This document shows positions 1-10,668 of a DNA stretch of 64,000 nt, piece after piece (the first letter of the stretch is position 1; every line of letters begins with the position of its first letter). Source of the stretch: Desulfuromonas thiophila (GTDB lineage: Bacteria; Desulfobacterota; Desulfuromonadia; Desulfuromonadales; Desulfuromonadaceae); the NCBI RefSeq assembly GCF_900101955.1, contig NZ_FNAQ01000003.1:62001-126000 (forward strand), written 5' to 3'. Under the pieces are notes generated by a model. It saw nothing but the letters and a program-made list of their open reading frames with translations, was not told the origin of the DNA and ran no database searches. A program made the translations under genes and the position numbers.

Positions 1-2
1 AG

Positions 3-1388
3 GATGAAACCGTGCAGCTTGGCCCATTGCGGATTGAGGGACTGGAGGCTTTGCGCCTTGCTGGCGCCAGCGCGGCGGCGGTGCTGCAGTGTCGCCAGTT
101 GCAGCTGGATGAACTGTCTTGGTGGGGGCAGCGGCCGGAACTGGCGGTTGGCCCTGTGCTGATCGACGGCTTACAACTGGCCCTGGAGCGGCCGGTCGAC
201 GGGCCGTTTAATCTGCAGGCCTGGCAGCAGCGTCTGCAGCCGCTGGGCGAGTCCGCTCCGGCGGGTTCGTCCGCAGCAACGCCGCAGCACGCATCACGGG
301 AAGACGAACCGGCAGCTCTGGCACCGCTGCATTGGCGACTGGCGTCGGTCCGCTTGCGCGATGGTGGCTTGCGACTGAACGATCGCCAGCCACAGCCGCC
401 GGTACAGCTGCAGCTGAGTGCGTTGCGGTTTGATCTGGGCGCCCTGGACAGCCGTCAGCCGCGGCGGGAGACGGCGGTGGCACTGGCGCTGGCGACGGGG
501 CAGGGTGGCCAGCTGCAACTGAGTGGCCGCTGCAGCCCCCTCGATCCGCTGCAGCAGGCCGATCTGCAACTGGATCTGCAGCATCTGGCGTTGACCGATT
601 TCGCTCCCTATATCGAGGAAACCCTCGGTTACCGTATTCGCCACGGTGCCGTCGATCTGCAGGTGAAGGCGCTGGTTCGTCAGGGCCAGATTGATCTGCA
701 TAGTCAGCTGAGTTTGCGAGCGCTGGAGCTGGGCAATCTGACGCCGGAGCAGGAGGAGCGGGCCAGCGCCGGGCTGGGCATGCCCCTGTCGCTGGCCCTG
801 GCGCTGTTGCGTGATGGCCAGGGCGATATTCACCTGGAATTGCCCTTTGCCGGCGATTTGAGTGATCCGAAACTTAATATTGGCCCAGCAGTGCGCACGG
901 CCCTGGTGAAGGCGGTGCAGAAAACCCTGCAACTGACCCTGGCACCGGTGGGGGCGCTGTTCAAGGTGGGCCAGCTGGTCGGCCTGGGTGGCCCGCTGGC
1001 GCTGGAACCGGTACCCTTTGTGGCTGGTACGGCCGAACTGTTGCCGTCGGCGGCGCCACAACTCAAAGCCCTGCGCGAGCTGCTGCAGCAGCGCCCGGCA
1101 CTGCGCCTGAAGCTGTGTAGTGGCCTGAGCCCGGCCGATGTGGCCCTGCTGCCGCCGCCTGAGGGGGTAAAACAACCGCCGCAGAAGAAAAAGGCTGCCG
1201 CGGCGGCGCAGGACGCTGCTGCGCCCGCTTTCGATAGCGAAGTGGCCCGCGAACTGCTGCGCCAGCGCAATGCGGCGCTGTTGCAGCGCCTGGGCGGCGA
1301 CGGCGGCGCGCAGCCGGGCCAGCTGCTGCCCTGTCAGCCCGATATCCGCGTGCAAGCCGATCCGCCGCAGGCGCAGCTGAGTTTTTGA
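3..1388 (+). CDS. DUF748 family protein, C-terminal part (5' end outside window)
   Basis: The reading frame is open from the left edge of the window, so the gene almost certainly begins upstream; the GTG at 12 is only an internal codon. About 460 residues are visible. Repeated short hydrophobic/polar strands, the segment around DFAPYIEETLGYRI and the late FVAGTAELLPSAAPQLKAL stretch are typical of DUF748 proteins, large AsmA-like envelope proteins of Gram-negative bacteria thought to lie in the periplasm. A low-complexity Lys/Ala-rich patch (PPQKKKAAAAAQ) precedes the C terminus. No enzymatic motif is visible. The gene converges on the GDSL esterase gene with a 58-bp gap. Family assignment is by recognition of pattern, and the function of the family is not established. 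Confidence 0.75.
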   Translation, partial: DETVQLGPLRIEGLEALRLAGASAAAVLQCRQLQLDELSWWGQRPELAVGPVLIDGLQLALERPVDGPFNLQAWQQRLQPLGESAPAGSSAATPQHASREDEPAALAPLHWRLASVRLRDGGLRLNDRQPQPPVQLQLSALRFDLGALDSRQPRRETAVALALATGQGGQLQLSGRCSPLDPLQQADLQLDLQHLALTDFAPYIEETLGYRIRHGAVDLQVKALVRQGQIDLHSQLSLRALELGNLTPEQEERASAGLGMPLSLALALLRDGQGDIHLELPFAGDLSDPKLNIGPAVRTALVKAVQKTLQLTLAPVGALFKVGQLVGLGGPLALEPVPFVAGTAELLPSAAPQLKALRELLQQRPALRLKLCSGLSPADVALLPPPEGVKQPPQKKKAAAAAQDAAAPAFDSEVARELLRQRNAALLQRLGGDGGAQPGQLLPCQPDIRVQADPPQAQLSF

Positions 1389-1446
1389 CGGCGCTGGTGG
1401 CCGGACTCCTCGGCTGCTGTGGCGCTGTCGCGGCCGTGGCAGCCTG

Positions 1447-2097
1447 TCAGTCGCTGGCCGCTGTTAGAAGCTCGGCCAGACGTCCGGCCAGTTCGGCATA
1501 GCCGGCGGCGTTGGGATGGACGCTGTCGCTCTTGAGTTCGCGGCGGCGCAGAATGTGGCGCAGGCCATCGCCTTCGTAAAGGGCGCCGAATTCCCTGGCC
1601 AGCCGCGGATAGAATTCGGGCACCGTCAGACTCAGGTCTGGTTGGGGCACGCCGATGAGCAGCACGGCGCTGCCCTGCTGGCGGATCAGCTCCAACATGG
1701 CGCGCAGATTCTGTTCCAGCGCACTCTGGGATTGTCGCCGCAGCAGGTCGTTGCCGCCGCTGCACAGGATTACCAGGTCCGGCTGTTGCTGCTGCAGTAC
1801 CTGGGGCAAACGGCGCAGTGCCTCGGCGCTGGTTTCGCCCGGAATGCCGCTGGCGATGACCTGGCGGCCGAGCCGCTCGGCGAGCTGGTCAGGATAGGAT
1901 TGACCGCTGGCGGCACCCGTGCCGGCGGTGAGGCTGTCGCCGAAGGCCAGAATGACGGCCGTTTCATCAAGGGCGGCCAAGCGAGGGCCGCGTTCGCAGG
2001 CCAGGGCCGTCAGCAATGCCGCCACCAGCAGCAGGCTGGCACCAAAACGAAGGGCCGTCCTTGGACGGCCCTTGTGTGTGACGGGGGAGAAAATCAC
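1447..2097 (-). CDS. GDSL/SGNH-family esterase, predicted lipoprotein (TesA-like)
   Basis: About 216 residues. All SGNH blocks are visible: GDSLTAG (Ser nucleophile), the glycine block near [16 protein letters not shown] (Asn) and DSVHPN (catalytic Asp/His). This matches TesA-type arylesterase/thioesterase/lysophospholipase proteins. The N terminus has a basic stretch (KGRPRTALR), a hydrophobic core and a Cys after LTALA, so an exported lipoprotein is likely, although the lipobox is not canonical. The chosen start is the GTG at 2097-2095, which overlaps the dapL stop (GTGA) and would be translationally coupled; a longer open frame upstream only shadows dapL. Oddly, a strong terminator hairpin (2044-2073) lies inside the first codons, so a later start or a separate promoter is possible. 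The natural substrate cannot be told from sequence. Confidence 0.8.
   Translation of the reverse strand: MIFSPVTHKGRPRTALRFGASLLLVAALLTALACERGPRLAALDETAVILAFGDSLTAGTGAASGQSYPDQLAERLGRQVIASGIPGETSAEALRRLPQVLQQQQPDLVILCSGGNDLLRRQSQSALEQNLRAMLELIRQQGSAVLLIGVPQPDLSLTVPEFYPRLAREFGALYEGDGLRHILRRRELKSDSVHPNAAGYAELAGRLAELLTAASD
2044..2073 (-). terminator. Rho-independent terminator downstream of dapL
   Basis: On the minus strand a perfect 11-bp stem (AAGGGCCGTCC / GGACGGCCCTT, 2-nt loop) is followed by CG and a TTTT run. It sits about 20 bp past the dapL stop and inside the proposed 5' coding region of the GDSL gene. Confidence 0.65.
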
Positions 2098-3329
2098 TGG
2101 CCCCAGCCGTTGCGGATGCGCTCGACGGCCTGTTCGACATTGGCGCGCTCGCCGAAAGCGCTCAGGCGGAAGTAGCCCTCGCCACTGGGGCCGAAGCCGC
2201 TGCCGGGGGTACCGACCACCGAGCACTGATCGAGCAAGCGGTCGAAAAAGTCCCAGCTGCTCAGGCCGGCCGGAGTTTTCAGCCAGATATAGGGCGCGTT
2301 GACCCCACCATAGCAGCGGATGCCGGCGGCCTGCAGGCCTTCACGGATAATGCGGGCGTTTTCCATATAGAAGTCGATGACTTGCTGGACCTGTGCCCAG
2401 CCTGTGGCGGAGTAGACGGCAGCGGCGGCGCGCTGCACCGGGTAGGACACGCCGTTGAACTTGGTGCTTTGGCGCCGGTTCCACAGGGCGTTGAGAGCCA
2501 CCTGGCCGCCTTGGCCGTCGCTGGCCTTGAGTTCCTGCGGCACCACGGTGAGGCCGCAGCGTACACCGGTGAAGCCGGCGGTTTTGGAGAAGCTGCGCAG
2601 CTCGATGGCACAGCGTTTGGCGCCCTCGATCTCATAGATGGAATGGGGAATGCCCGGCTCGGTGATGAAGGCTTCGTAGGCGGCGTCAAAGAAGATCACC
2701 GCGTCGTTGGCCAGGGCATAATCCACCCAGCCCTTGAGCTGCTCGCGGGTTGCCACCGCGCCGGTGGGATTGTTGGGGAAGCACAGATAGATGATGTCGA
2801 CCTTTTGCTCCGGGAAGGCCGGCAGGAAGCCGTTCTCTTCGGTGCAGGGCATGTAGACGATGCCCTCGTAGTAGCCGCGCGCGTCGCAGGCGCCGGTGCG
2901 GCCGATCATCACGTTGGTATCGTTGTAGACCGGATAGACCGGGTCACCGATGGCGACCACATTGTCGAGGGCGAAGATGTCGAGAATGTTGGCGCTGTCG
3001 CATTTCGAGCCATCGGAGATAAACATTTCCGACACATCCAGCTCGACACCGAGGGGTTTGTAGGCCTTGTCGATGATGGTCTGGATCAACCAGTCGTAGC
3101 CCTGCTCGGGACCGTAGCCGTGAAAACGGTCGCTGCTGGCGAGATCGTCAACGCCCTGGTGAAAGGCGTCCAGCACCGCCGGTACCAGCGGTTTGGTGAC
3201 ATCGCCGATGCCCAGGCGGATGATCTGGCGTTCGGGATGGGCCTTGGCGAAGGCGCTGACGCGGCGGCTGATTTCAGGAAACAGGTAGCCGGCCTTGAGT
3301 TTGAGATAGTTGGCGTTGATACGGGCCAT
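2094..3329 (-). CDS. dapL: LL-diaminopimelate aminotransferase
   Basis: This PLP enzyme converts tetrahydrodipicolinate directly to LL-2,6-diaminopimelate using glutamate, bypassing the succinylase/acetylase branches of lysine and peptidoglycan synthesis. The protein has 411 residues, the usual DapL length. The N-terminal [20 protein letters not shown] block, the FPNNPTGA motif and the Schiff-base Lys in [10 protein letters not shown] are diagnostic of the fold I DapL family. The ATG is preceded by AAAGGAG at good spacing. It lies downstream of dapA and dapB on the same strand, with a small lipoprotein gene between dapB and dapL, which gives three consecutive steps of the DAP pathway. A terminator follows. 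The assignment is firm. Confidence 0.96.
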   Translation of the reverse strand: MARINANYLKLKAGYLFPEISRRVSAFAKAHPERQIIRLGIGDVTKPLVPAVLDAFHQGVDDLASSDRFHGYGPEQGYDWLIQTIIDKAYKPLGVELDVSEMFISDGSKCDSANILDIFALDNVVAIGDPVYPVYNDTNVMIGRTGACDARGYYEGIVYMPCTEENGFLPAFPEQKVDIIYLCFPNNPTGAVATREQLKGWVDYALANDAVIFFDAAYEAFITEPGIPHSIYEIEGAKRCAIELRSFSKTAGFTGVRCGLTVVPQELKASDGQGGQVALNALWNRRQSTKFNGVSYPVQRAAAAVYSATGWAQVQQVIDFYMENARIIREGLQAAGIRCYGGVNAPYIWLKTPAGLSSWDFFDRLLDQCSVVGTPGSGFGPSGEGYFRLSAFGERANVEQAVERIRNGWGQ

Positions 3330-3389
3330 AAGGGCAACAACTCCTTTAAATGCAAGGGGTGAAAGGGACAGGCGAATCCGGCAGGGCGA

Positions 3390-3542
3390 TCAGGGGCTGG
3401 CCTGGCCGCCACTGCCTGACTGAGGGCCGCTCTGCATCCACAGGCCGATGGCTTCGAAGTCGCGACCGAGGCCGTGACAGGTTTCGCAGCCGCTCAGGGC
3501 CAGGCACAGCAGAACCGTCAGAACGGGGAGCATCAGACGCAT
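3390..3542 (-). CDS. Small entericidin-like lipoprotein (50 aa)
   Basis: A 50-residue gene with a strong ribosome site (GGAGG, 6 nt before the ATG at 3542). The product starts MRLMLPVLTV, has a hydrophobic core and a textbook lipobox LALSGC (Cys19), then ETCHGLGRDFEAIG. The Cys followed by a short G-x-G-x-D segment resembles entericidin A/B family lipoproteins (GC-N-T-x-x-G-x-G-x-D). Entericidins are tiny membrane-bound lipoproteins whose precise role is debated. It lies between dapB and dapL on the same strand and is probably co-transcribed. The CETCH string looks like a heme motif, but its first Cys is the lipid anchor. A second copy of this gene type is found at 29048-29206. Confidence 0.7.
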   Translation of the reverse strand: MRLMLPVLTVLLCLALSGCETCHGLGRDFEAIGLWMQSGPQSGSGGQASP

Positions 3543-3584
3543 GGGTTTCCTCCGCAACGAACCAGTACAGGTAGGGGTGCGCTG

Positions 3585-4388
3585 TTAGCGCAGGCCAAGG
3601 ACATCCTGCATATCGTAAAAACCGCGCTCTTTGTCGCTCAGCCACAGGCAGGCACGGGCGGCGCCGCGGGCGAACATGTCGCGGCTCATGGCGCGATGGC
3701 TGATTTCGATGCGCTCGCCCATGCCGATGAAGTAGACGGTATGCTCGCCGACGATGTCGCCACCGCGCACGGTCTGCATGCCGATCTCTTCGTGGCTGCG
3801 CTCACCGCACAGACCCTCGCGGTGGTAGTTGGCCACCTGGTTGTAGTCGCGGCCCAGGGCTTCGGCCACCACCTCGCCCATGCGGACGGCGGTGCCGGAC
3901 GGAGCGTCTTTTTTCTTGTTGTGGTGCAGCTCAACGATCTCGACATCGAAACCGTTGCCCAAAATGGCGGCGGCTTCCTTGAGCAGTTTGAAACAGGCAT
4001 TGACACCGACACTCATGTTGGGCGCCAGCACCAGGGCGCTGTCACGCATGATGGTGGCCAGCTCATCGCGTTGCGCCGGACTGAAGCCGGTGGAGCCGAT
4101 GACCATCTTCTTGCCGGCGGCGGCGCAGACGCGGGCGTTTTCCAGGGTGACGGCAGGAAAGGTGAAGTCGATCAGGATGTCACAGTGGCGCAGGGCGGCG
4201 GCCAGATCGTCGGTCAGCGGTATGTGCAGCGGGCCGCAACCGGCCAGGGTGCCGGCATCCTGACCCAGGGCCGGGTGGCCGGGCCGTTCGATGGCAGCAC
4301 CGAGCCGCAGGCCGGTGCTTTCCTGTACAGCGGCGATCAGGCGGCCGCCCATGCGGCCGGCGGCGCCGGTAACAGCAATACTGAGCAT
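3585..4388 (-). CDS. dapB: 4-hydroxy-tetrahydrodipicolinate reductase
   Basis: Catalyses NAD(P)H-dependent reduction of the DapA product to tetrahydrodipicolinate, the substrate of DapL encoded just downstream. The 267-residue length is typical. The N-terminal Rossmann motif is TGAAGRMGG, and the family signature [15 protein letters not shown] contains the catalytic His and Lys and the substrate-binding segment. It follows dapA on the same strand, separated by a terminator-like hairpin (4418-4450), so some transcripts may end between them. Cytoplasmic. The assignment is firm. Confidence 0.96.
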   Translation of the reverse strand: MLSIAVTGAAGRMGGRLIAAVQESTGLRLGAAIERPGHPALGQDAGTLAGCGPLHIPLTDDLAAALRHCDILIDFTFPAVTLENARVCAAAGKKMVIGSTGFSPAQRDELATIMRDSALVLAPNMSVGVNACFKLLKEAAAILGNGFDVEIVELHHNKKKDAPSGTAVRMGEVVAEALGRDYNQVANYHREGLCGERSHEEIGMQTVRGGDIVGEHTVYFIGMGERIEISHRAMSRDMFARGAARACLWLSDKERGFYDMQDVLGLR

Positions 4389-4417
4389 GTCGGATTCTCG
4401 CGGATTGGGGTCAGTGG

Positions 4418-4450
4418 AAAAACAGCCGGCCCGATCTGCCTCGGGCCGGC
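4418..4450 (-). terminator. Terminator-like hairpin after dapA
   Basis: On the minus strand a perfect 10-bp GC-rich stem (GCCGGCCCGA / TCGGGCCGGC, 6-nt loop) is followed within a few bases by TTTTT. It lies between the dapA stop and the dapB start and could reduce read-through into dapB. Confidence 0.6.
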
Positions 4451-4485
4451 CGGCGGTGTGCTGTCGAACCGGGTGAACGGCCGGA

Positions 4486-5361
4486 CTAAAGCAACTCGTA
4501 GCGGCCCATCACCTGCTTGAGCTTCTCCAGACTGGCGCTTTGCAGTGATACCAGCGGCAGTCGCACCTGGTCACCGCAGCGACCCAGCAGGGCGGCAGCG
4601 GTCTTGACCGGTACCGGGTTGGATTCAATGAACATGGCGTTGTGAATGTCGAGCATCTTCAGGTGCAGCGCGCGGGCCTCATCCCAGCGGCCAGCCTCAA
4701 TGGCGCTGACCATGGCCTTGACCTGCTTCGGCATGATATTGGCGGTCACCGAAATCACGCCCTTGGCACCAATGGCCATCAGGGGCAGGGTGAGGAAGTC
4801 GTCACCGGAGAGTACGTCGATCTTGTCGCCGGCCTTGCTGAGAATCTCGCCGGCCTGGGTGACATCGCCCGAGGCTTCCTTGATGGCAACGATGTTGGAA
4901 ATCTCGGCCAGGCGGATGGTGGTGGCGGCCTGCATGTTCATGCCGGTACGGCCGGGCACGTTGTAGAGGATCTGCGGCAAGGCGACGGCCTCGGCGATCG
5001 CCTTGTAGTGCTGGTACAGACCTTCCTGCGAGGGCTTGTTGTAGTAGGGGCTGACCAGCAGCAGGCCGTCGGCGCCCATCTCCTTGGCGTGACGGCTGAT
5101 CTCGATGGCTTCGGCAGTGGAGTTGGAGCCGGTCCCGGCCACGACCGGCACCCGGCCACGGGCCTGTTCGATGCAGGCGCGGATGACCTGGTCGTGCTCC
5201 TCATAGCTGAGGGTGGCCGACTCGCCGGTGGTGCCGCAGGGCACCAGCACATCGGTACCGTTTTCAATCTGAAACTCCACCAGCTGGCGGAACGCCTCCT
5301 CGTCAACGCTGCCATCGGCGCGAAACGGCGTAATGATGGCGACCATGGATCCTTTGAACAT
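4486..5361 (-). CDS. dapA: 4-hydroxy-tetrahydrodipicolinate synthase
   Basis: Condenses pyruvate with aspartate semialdehyde, the committed step to diaminopimelate and lysine. The 291-residue protein starts [13 protein letters not shown]. It carries the CGTTGES substrate-carboxylate loop, the Tyr-containing [10 protein letters not shown] and YNVPGRTG segments, and the Schiff-base Lys in [10 protein letters not shown]. The gene heads the dap part of the block, 98 bp downstream of the lipoprotein gene that follows argH, so it may have its own promoter in that gap; I did not recognise a clear one. Typical member of the family. Confidence 0.96.
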   Translation of the reverse strand: MFKGSMVAIITPFRADGSVDEEAFRQLVEFQIENGTDVLVPCGTTGESATLSYEEHDQVIRACIEQARGRVPVVAGTGSNSTAEAIEISRHAKEMGADGLLLVSPYYNKPSQEGLYQHYKAIAEAVALPQILYNVPGRTGMNMQAATTIRLAEISNIVAIKEASGDVTQAGEILSKAGDKIDVLSGDDFLTLPLMAIGAKGVISVTANIMPKQVKAMVSAIEAGRWDEARALHLKMLDIHNAMFIESNPVPVKTAAALLGRCGDQVRLPLVSLQSASLEKLKQVMGRYELL

Positions 5362-5459
5362 GCTGTTCTCCTCCTCTGCGAAAGCCGCGATAACCTATTG
5401 GAAAAAAGACGAAACAGGGTTTGAGCCGTGCACTCTGATACCATAGCCGTTCGACAAAG

Positions 5460-6245
5460 TCAAAGACCCTGCGGCAGCTGCGGGCAGGCTTCGATGGCAG
5501 TACCGAGGCGGCTTTCCACGATCTGTTCGCCGTATTGCACCACCGAACGCAGGGCGTACTGGTAACATTGACCGTTCTGCACCCGGCTGTCGCGGTACAG
5601 ATCGGCGGTGATGGGACTGCTGTTGAGCGGGCGCGGACCATAGTAGGCACCGGCGTCGCAGCGGTAGAGGTTGACCCCGAGCCAGCTGCCACCGCTTTGG
5701 CGGGCGGCGTCCTGCAACTCGGCCGCAGACCAGCGCAGCTCCACCTGGTGGGCCAGGGCGCGTGCCGCCGGTGCCGGTGGCGCTGGTGGCGCCGGCAGCA
5801 GCGGCCGGTGCAGCAGGGTTTCGGCGCCGCTGCCGCCGGCGCGGGTCAGTGGCACGATGCGGTAACGATAGCCGGTGTCCTCGTCGACGGCATTGTCCCA
5901 TAGATAGTAGCGCTGGCTCTGGTCGTTTGCCGGCCCGGCCAGGTCGACCTGGCGCCACAGTTGCTGGGGAATGCGGCATTCAGGGCAGCCTTTGGCCGGC
6001 TCGTAATCGATCTTGTACACGGCGAAGCCCTTCAGATCGCTCAGGGGGCTGCCATCCTGATTGGCCCGCGGCGCATCCCAGCCCAGCAGCAGGGCGTCAC
6101 CCTTTTGACTCAGGGCCGCTTGGCCGACCGCCTGTGGCAGTGGCTGGCGCAGCGGTTTGAGCGGCCCGCGTTTGCCGCAACCGCCGAGGCCGGTCAGTGG
6201 CAATGCCAGCAGCGCTACGAGCAGCAGGCGGGTGGGCTTCAGCAT
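5460..6245 (-). CDS. Predicted lipoprotein with fibronectin-III-like repeats, argH-dapA linker gene
   Basis: 261 residues. The N terminus is a lipoprotein signal with lipobox TGLGGC followed by [12 protein letters not shown]. That start resembles the short LptM/YifL-type lipoprotein leader (C-G-x-x-G-P-L). The rest, with [24 protein letters not shown] and later LRWSAAEL and GVNLYR, looks like two fibronectin-type III-like beta-sandwich units separated by a proline/alanine linker. Its ATG overlaps the argH stop by 7 nt (ATGCTGA), so it is translated with argH. A lipoprotein at this place between argH and the dap genes is, from memory, also seen in Geobacter-type genomes. Location would be the outer membrane or periplasm; the function is unknown. 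Confidence 0.65.
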   Translation of the reverse strand: MLKPTRLLLVALLALPLTGLGGCGKRGPLKPLRQPLPQAVGQAALSQKGDALLLGWDAPRANQDGSPLSDLKGFAVYKIDYEPAKGCPECRIPQQLWRQVDLAGPANDQSQRYYLWDNAVDEDTGYRYRIVPLTRAGGSGAETLLHRPLLPAPPAPPAPAARALAHQVELRWSAAELQDAARQSGGSWLGVNLYRCDAGAYYGPRPLNSSPITADLYRDSRVQNGQCYQYALRSVVQYGEQIVESRLGTAIEACPQLPQGL

Positions 6246-7624
6246 GTGCCCTCCAACTGCTGGCGGGCGCGGACGATTTCGCCGGCCACGGCACTGCGGG
6301 CGGTGCCGCCGGTGGCCGTGCGGGCGTTGACCGAGGCTTCCAGGGTGACGAAGTCGTAGATGTCGGCCTCGATCAGCGGACTGAAGCGGCGGAACTCCTC
6401 CAGACTCAGGTCGGGAATGTCCTTGCCGGTCTCGACGCAGTAGCGCACCGTCTTGCCCACCACCTCGTGGGCCTGCCGGAAGGGCAGACCCTTGCGCACA
6501 CAGTAGTCGGCCACGTCGGTGGCGGTGGAAAAGCCGCGGGCGGCGGCGGTGCGCATGTTGCCGGCCTTGATCCGCATCTGCGCGATCATGTCGGCGAAGA
6601 TCTTCAGGCTGCCCTTGACGGTGTCGATGCTGTCGAACAGGGGTTCCTTGTCTTCCTGCATGTCCTTGTTGTAGGCCAGCGGCAACGCCTTCATCAGGGT
6701 CAGCAGGCTGATCAGGTTGCCGTAGACGCGGCCCGTTTTGCCCCGTACCAGTTCGGGTACGTCGGGATTTTTCTTCTGCGGCATGATGGAACTGCCGGTG
6801 CAGAAAGCGTCTGACAGCTCAATGAAGTCAAAATCGGCGCTTGACCAGAGGATCAGCTCCTCGGCCAGGCGTGACAGGTGCATCATCAGGGTGGCGCTGG
6901 CGGCGCAGAACTCAAGGGCGAAATCGCGATCGGAAACGGAGTCAAGACTGTTGCGGGTGACACCCGCGAAGCCAAGTTGCTGCGCCACCCACTCGCGGTC
7001 GATAGGGAAGGTGGTGCCAGCCAGGGCGCCGGCCCCCAGTGGCAGCTGGTTAAGCCGGCGGCTGCAATCCTGCAGGCGGCCGCGGTCGCGCTGGAGCATC
7101 TCGAAGTAGGCCAGCAGGTGGTGAGCCAGCAGCACCGGCTGGGCGGTCTGCAAATGGGTGTAGCCCGGCATCAGGGTGTCAAGGTTGGCCTCGGCCTGAT
7201 CGAGCAGGGCGCCCTGCAGGCTGGTGAGGAAGGCCAGAATGGCGGCGATCTCGTCGCGCAGGTACAGACGGATATCAACCGCCACCTGATCGTTGCGGCT
7301 GCGGGCCGTGTGCAGCTTGCCGCCGACCGGACCGATACGCTCGATCAGGCGGGCCTCGATGTTCATGTGAATGTCTTCAAGGGCGACGGAAAAGTCGAAG
7401 CGGCCGGCCTCGATATCGGTCAGGAGGTCTGTGAGACCGGCGAGAATCTGATCGGCTTCGGCGGTGGTGAGAATGCCCTGGCGCGCCAGCATGCGGCAAT
7501 GGGCCATGCTGCCCTGAATGTCGTAACGGTACAGACGCTGATCGAAGGTGATGGAGGCGGTGAATTCCTGAACAAATTGGTCGGTCGGCTGGGTGAAACG
7601 GCCGCCCCACAGAGGCTGACTCAT
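6239..7624 (-). CDS. argH: Argininosuccinate lyase
   Basis: Last step of arginine synthesis: cleaves argininosuccinate to arginine and fumarate. 461 residues from the ATG at 7624; a longer open frame upstream only overlaps the preceding gene. The protein starts [18 protein letters not shown]. It contains ARSRNDQVA, the catalytic-loop signature [12 protein letters not shown] and HLQTAQPV, all hallmarks of the fumarase/aspartase superfamily ArgH branch. The start overlaps the stop of the nitrilase-like gene (ATGA) and its stop overlaps the lipoprotein start, so the three are translationally coupled. Cytoplasmic. The assignment is firm. Confidence 0.97.
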   Translation of the reverse strand: MSQPLWGGRFTQPTDQFVQEFTASITFDQRLYRYDIQGSMAHCRMLARQGILTTAEADQILAGLTDLLTDIEAGRFDFSVALEDIHMNIEARLIERIGPVGGKLHTARSRNDQVAVDIRLYLRDEIAAILAFLTSLQGALLDQAEANLDTLMPGYTHLQTAQPVLLAHHLLAYFEMLQRDRGRLQDCSRRLNQLPLGAGALAGTTFPIDREWVAQQLGFAGVTRNSLDSVSDRDFALEFCAASATLMMHLSRLAEELILWSSADFDFIELSDAFCTGSSIMPQKKNPDVPELVRGKTGRVYGNLISLLTLMKALPLAYNKDMQEDKEPLFDSIDTVKGSLKIFADMIAQMRIKAGNMRTAAARGFSTATDVADYCVRKGLPFRQAHEVVGKTVRYCVETGKDIPDLSLEEFRRFSPLIEADIYDFVTLEASVNARTATGGTARSAVAGEIVRARQQLEGTC

Positions 7625-8808
7625 GCGGTTTCTCCTTGGCTGTCGGAAATGTCCGGCGCGCTGGCGGCCGGGTTGGTGCCGCGCGGATCGATACTGTGCC
7701 AGCCACCGGCGGCATCGGCGGCATAGACATGGTGCACCTTCAGCGGCATGCGGGTGGTGCGCGGATCGGTTTCGTGAAAGACCGGCAGATTGAAATAGTA
7801 CAGCCGGCTGGCGGTGCCGAAACGCAGGCGGCACAGCGGCAGGCCAGCAAAATCGTCGGTGCTGAACTCGCTCAGTTGCAGCGTCGGCAGCTTGTGGTTT
7901 TTGTGGATCACCACGGCGGAGTGACCGAAGCTGTCCGTCGAGGGCAGCGGCAGGCTCTCGCGTGTGCTGCCGGCGCTGTTGCAGAACAGGGTGATGCAGT
8001 CGCGTACGCCGGGGGCGGCTTCGAGCAGTTCGCCGTAGAAGCCGTGCAGCACATCGCGGAAGACGCGGTGCTCCGGCTTGGGGTTGCACTCCAGCACCGC
8101 CAGCAGGTCGAGACGCTGGCGGGTTGAAAAATACAGCTGGTTGGCGTGATCGATCACCTGGCGGATGTTCGACTGGTAGAGGGTGCGGTAGAGATAGTCG
8201 AAACAGATCAGCGCCATGAAATTGAAGCCCGTTGGCTGGCTGCGCCACAGCGGAAAGATCTTGCCGTGGTAGAGATCGTGACGCGCGTCGATGGTTTCCT
8301 CGCCGGCGAAGGGGTGGCTTTTGGCCTGCAGAAACACGCGGCTGCGGCCGTCGCCTTCGCGGATGCAGGTCAGGGCGCTGTTGACCTTGAGCCCCTCGAT
8401 GTCACCACTGCGGCGATCCTCGGTCACGGATTGCAGCAGTTCGGCGTTATCGGCGGGGAAACGTTCCACCAGGGCGTGAAAATCGGCCACCGCCATGTGT
8501 TCCAGGCCGATCATGCAAACGCTGTTGTGTGGCAGCTGGCGTTCGGCGGCCTGCAGGGCATCATCGACAAAGGCCAGCGGCAGTACCGCCTCGGGCAGCA
8601 GCATGAAATGCAGTTTGCGCAGGTTGCCCTGAGCCTGGCCGACCAGATCGAACAGGCCGGCGATGCGCTGCCATTTGCGCGCGCTGATCGCCGCCGGGTC
8701 GGTTTCACCGGCAAAGCGGATCTGGTTGGGAATCTGGCACAGCAGGCAGTGCAGATGGTGTCCGGGCGGAAAGTCAAGAAAGACCGGTTTTTCGACAATA
8801 CGGAACAT
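7621..8808 (-). CDS. Uncharacterised protein with nitrilase-like (C-N hydrolase) catalytic triad
   Basis: 395 residues, not a family I can name. The layout of catalytic residues resembles the carbon-nitrogen hydrolase superfamily. A hydrophobic strand ending in LPEAVLPL gives Glu73, FLQAKSHPF gives Lys163, and [12 protein letters not shown] gives Cys202, matching the PE, K and ICYD positions of nitrilases. The K-to-C spacing of 39 residues is near that of Nit2-type enzymes. Extra features are an N-terminal [12 protein letters not shown] segment and a long C-terminal region absent from short amidases. It sits between a Nudix gene and argH and overlaps the argH start by 4 nt. An amidase acting on an arginine-pathway or side-product amide is only a guess. 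Confidence 0.5.
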   Translation of the reverse strand: MFRIVEKPVFLDFPPGHHLHCLLCQIPNQIRFAGETDPAAISARKWQRIAGLFDLVGQAQGNLRKLHFMLLPEAVLPLAFVDDALQAAERQLPHNSVCMIGLEHMAVADFHALVERFPADNAELLQSVTEDRRSGDIEGLKVNSALTCIREGDGRSRVFLQAKSHPFAGEETIDARHDLYHGKIFPLWRSQPTGFNFMALICFDYLYRTLYQSNIRQVIDHANQLYFSTRQRLDLLAVLECNPKPEHRVFRDVLHGFYGELLEAAPGVRDCITLFCNSAGSTRESLPLPSTDSFGHSAVVIHKNHKLPTLQLSEFSTDDFAGLPLCRLRFGTASRLYYFNLPVFHETDPRTTRMPLKVHHVYAADAAGGWHSIDPRGTNPAASAPDISDSQGETA

Positions 8809-8814
8809 GGGCGG

Positions 8815-9306
8815 TCAGGGCAGCGGACAGAGGCCGGGGATTTCGCAGTCGGCATCGTCGCCCGGTGGCTGCAACCGGGGCCAGTTCACCTCCGGGTAGA
8901 GCCGTGCCAGCACCTGGCGACAGCCGGGCGGTACGTCCAGTGTCGGCAGGTGGTCGGCCTCGAACCAGACCGCCTCGCTCAGTTCGGCCGGATTGATGCG
9001 CAGCTGCAGCGTCAGTGGCCGGGCGCGGTAGTAAAGAATGATGTAGTGGTCCTTCTTGTGGCCGATGGCCAGATGTTCATAAATATCAACAAGCTCCGCC
9101 GGTTCGACCTGCAGCCCGACCTCCTCCTGGACCTCGCGCTGCAAGGCGCTGGCAATGGATTCGCCATGGTCGATCTTGCCGCCGGGCATGACCCATTGGC
9201 CGAAGAAGGGCGGAATGCTGCGGCGGGTCAGCAGGATGCGCGACTGGCTGTCGATGATGCAGGCCACCACCGAGGTCTTGATGGCGGGTTGCAGAGCGGT
9301 TTGCAT
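8815..9306 (-). CDS. Nudix hydrolase
   Basis: 163 residues. The Nudix box is complete: GGKIDHGESIASALQ then REVQEEVGL, fitting G-x5-E-x7-REUxEExGU, where the glutamates bind the metal that hydrolyses a nucleoside diphosphate-X bond. The first strand SVVACIIDSQSRILLTRR and GQWVMPGGK are typical of MutT/NUDT-like small hydrolases. The substrate cannot be inferred. The C terminus (PPGDDADCEIPG) is a short extension. It lies in the same direction as the neighbouring arginine genes, 6 nt upstream of the nitrilase-like gene. Together they look like two metabolite-repair type enzymes inserted between argG and argH (inference). Confidence 0.85.
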   Translation of the reverse strand: MQTALQPAIKTSVVACIIDSQSRILLTRRSIPPFFGQWVMPGGKIDHGESIASALQREVQEEVGLQVEPAELVDIYEHLAIGHKKDHYIILYYRARPLTLQLRINPAELSEAVWFEADHLPTLDVPPGCRQVLARLYPEVNWPRLQPPGDDADCEIPGLCPLP

Positions 9307-9324
9307 GGCAATCCCGGAGATTGG

Positions 9325-9353
9325 GGCGCGGGCCGCCGGAGACGGCCCGCGCC
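9325..9353. repeat. Perfect 11-bp inverted repeat between argG and the Nudix gene
   Basis: GGCGCGGGCCG and CGGCCCGCGCC form a perfect stem with a 7-nt loop in the 66-bp argG-Nudix gap. No T-run follows on the minus strand, so it is a stable mRNA hairpin (processing or partial termination) and not a classical terminator. Confidence 0.5.
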
Positions 9354-9372
9354 GGGGTATTTCAGCCGTCGG

Positions 9373-10593
<1,221 letters not shown>

Positions 10594-10668
10594 GGTTGTT
10601 CTCCTTGTTTCAGGGAAGCACCCGGGGCCGCCCATTGACGCCGGGTGTAAACCGTTGATGGCGTCAGC

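Noticed and set aside
2382-3362. Long open frame on the plus strand opposite dapL
   Set aside because: It lies antisense to a firmly identified gene and reflects the high GC content; the amino-acid sequence has no recognisable domain.
3390-3542. CETCH in the 50-aa lipoprotein as a c-type heme site
   Set aside because: The first Cys is the lipobox cysteine (LALSGC) that becomes the lipid anchor and is not free for heme.
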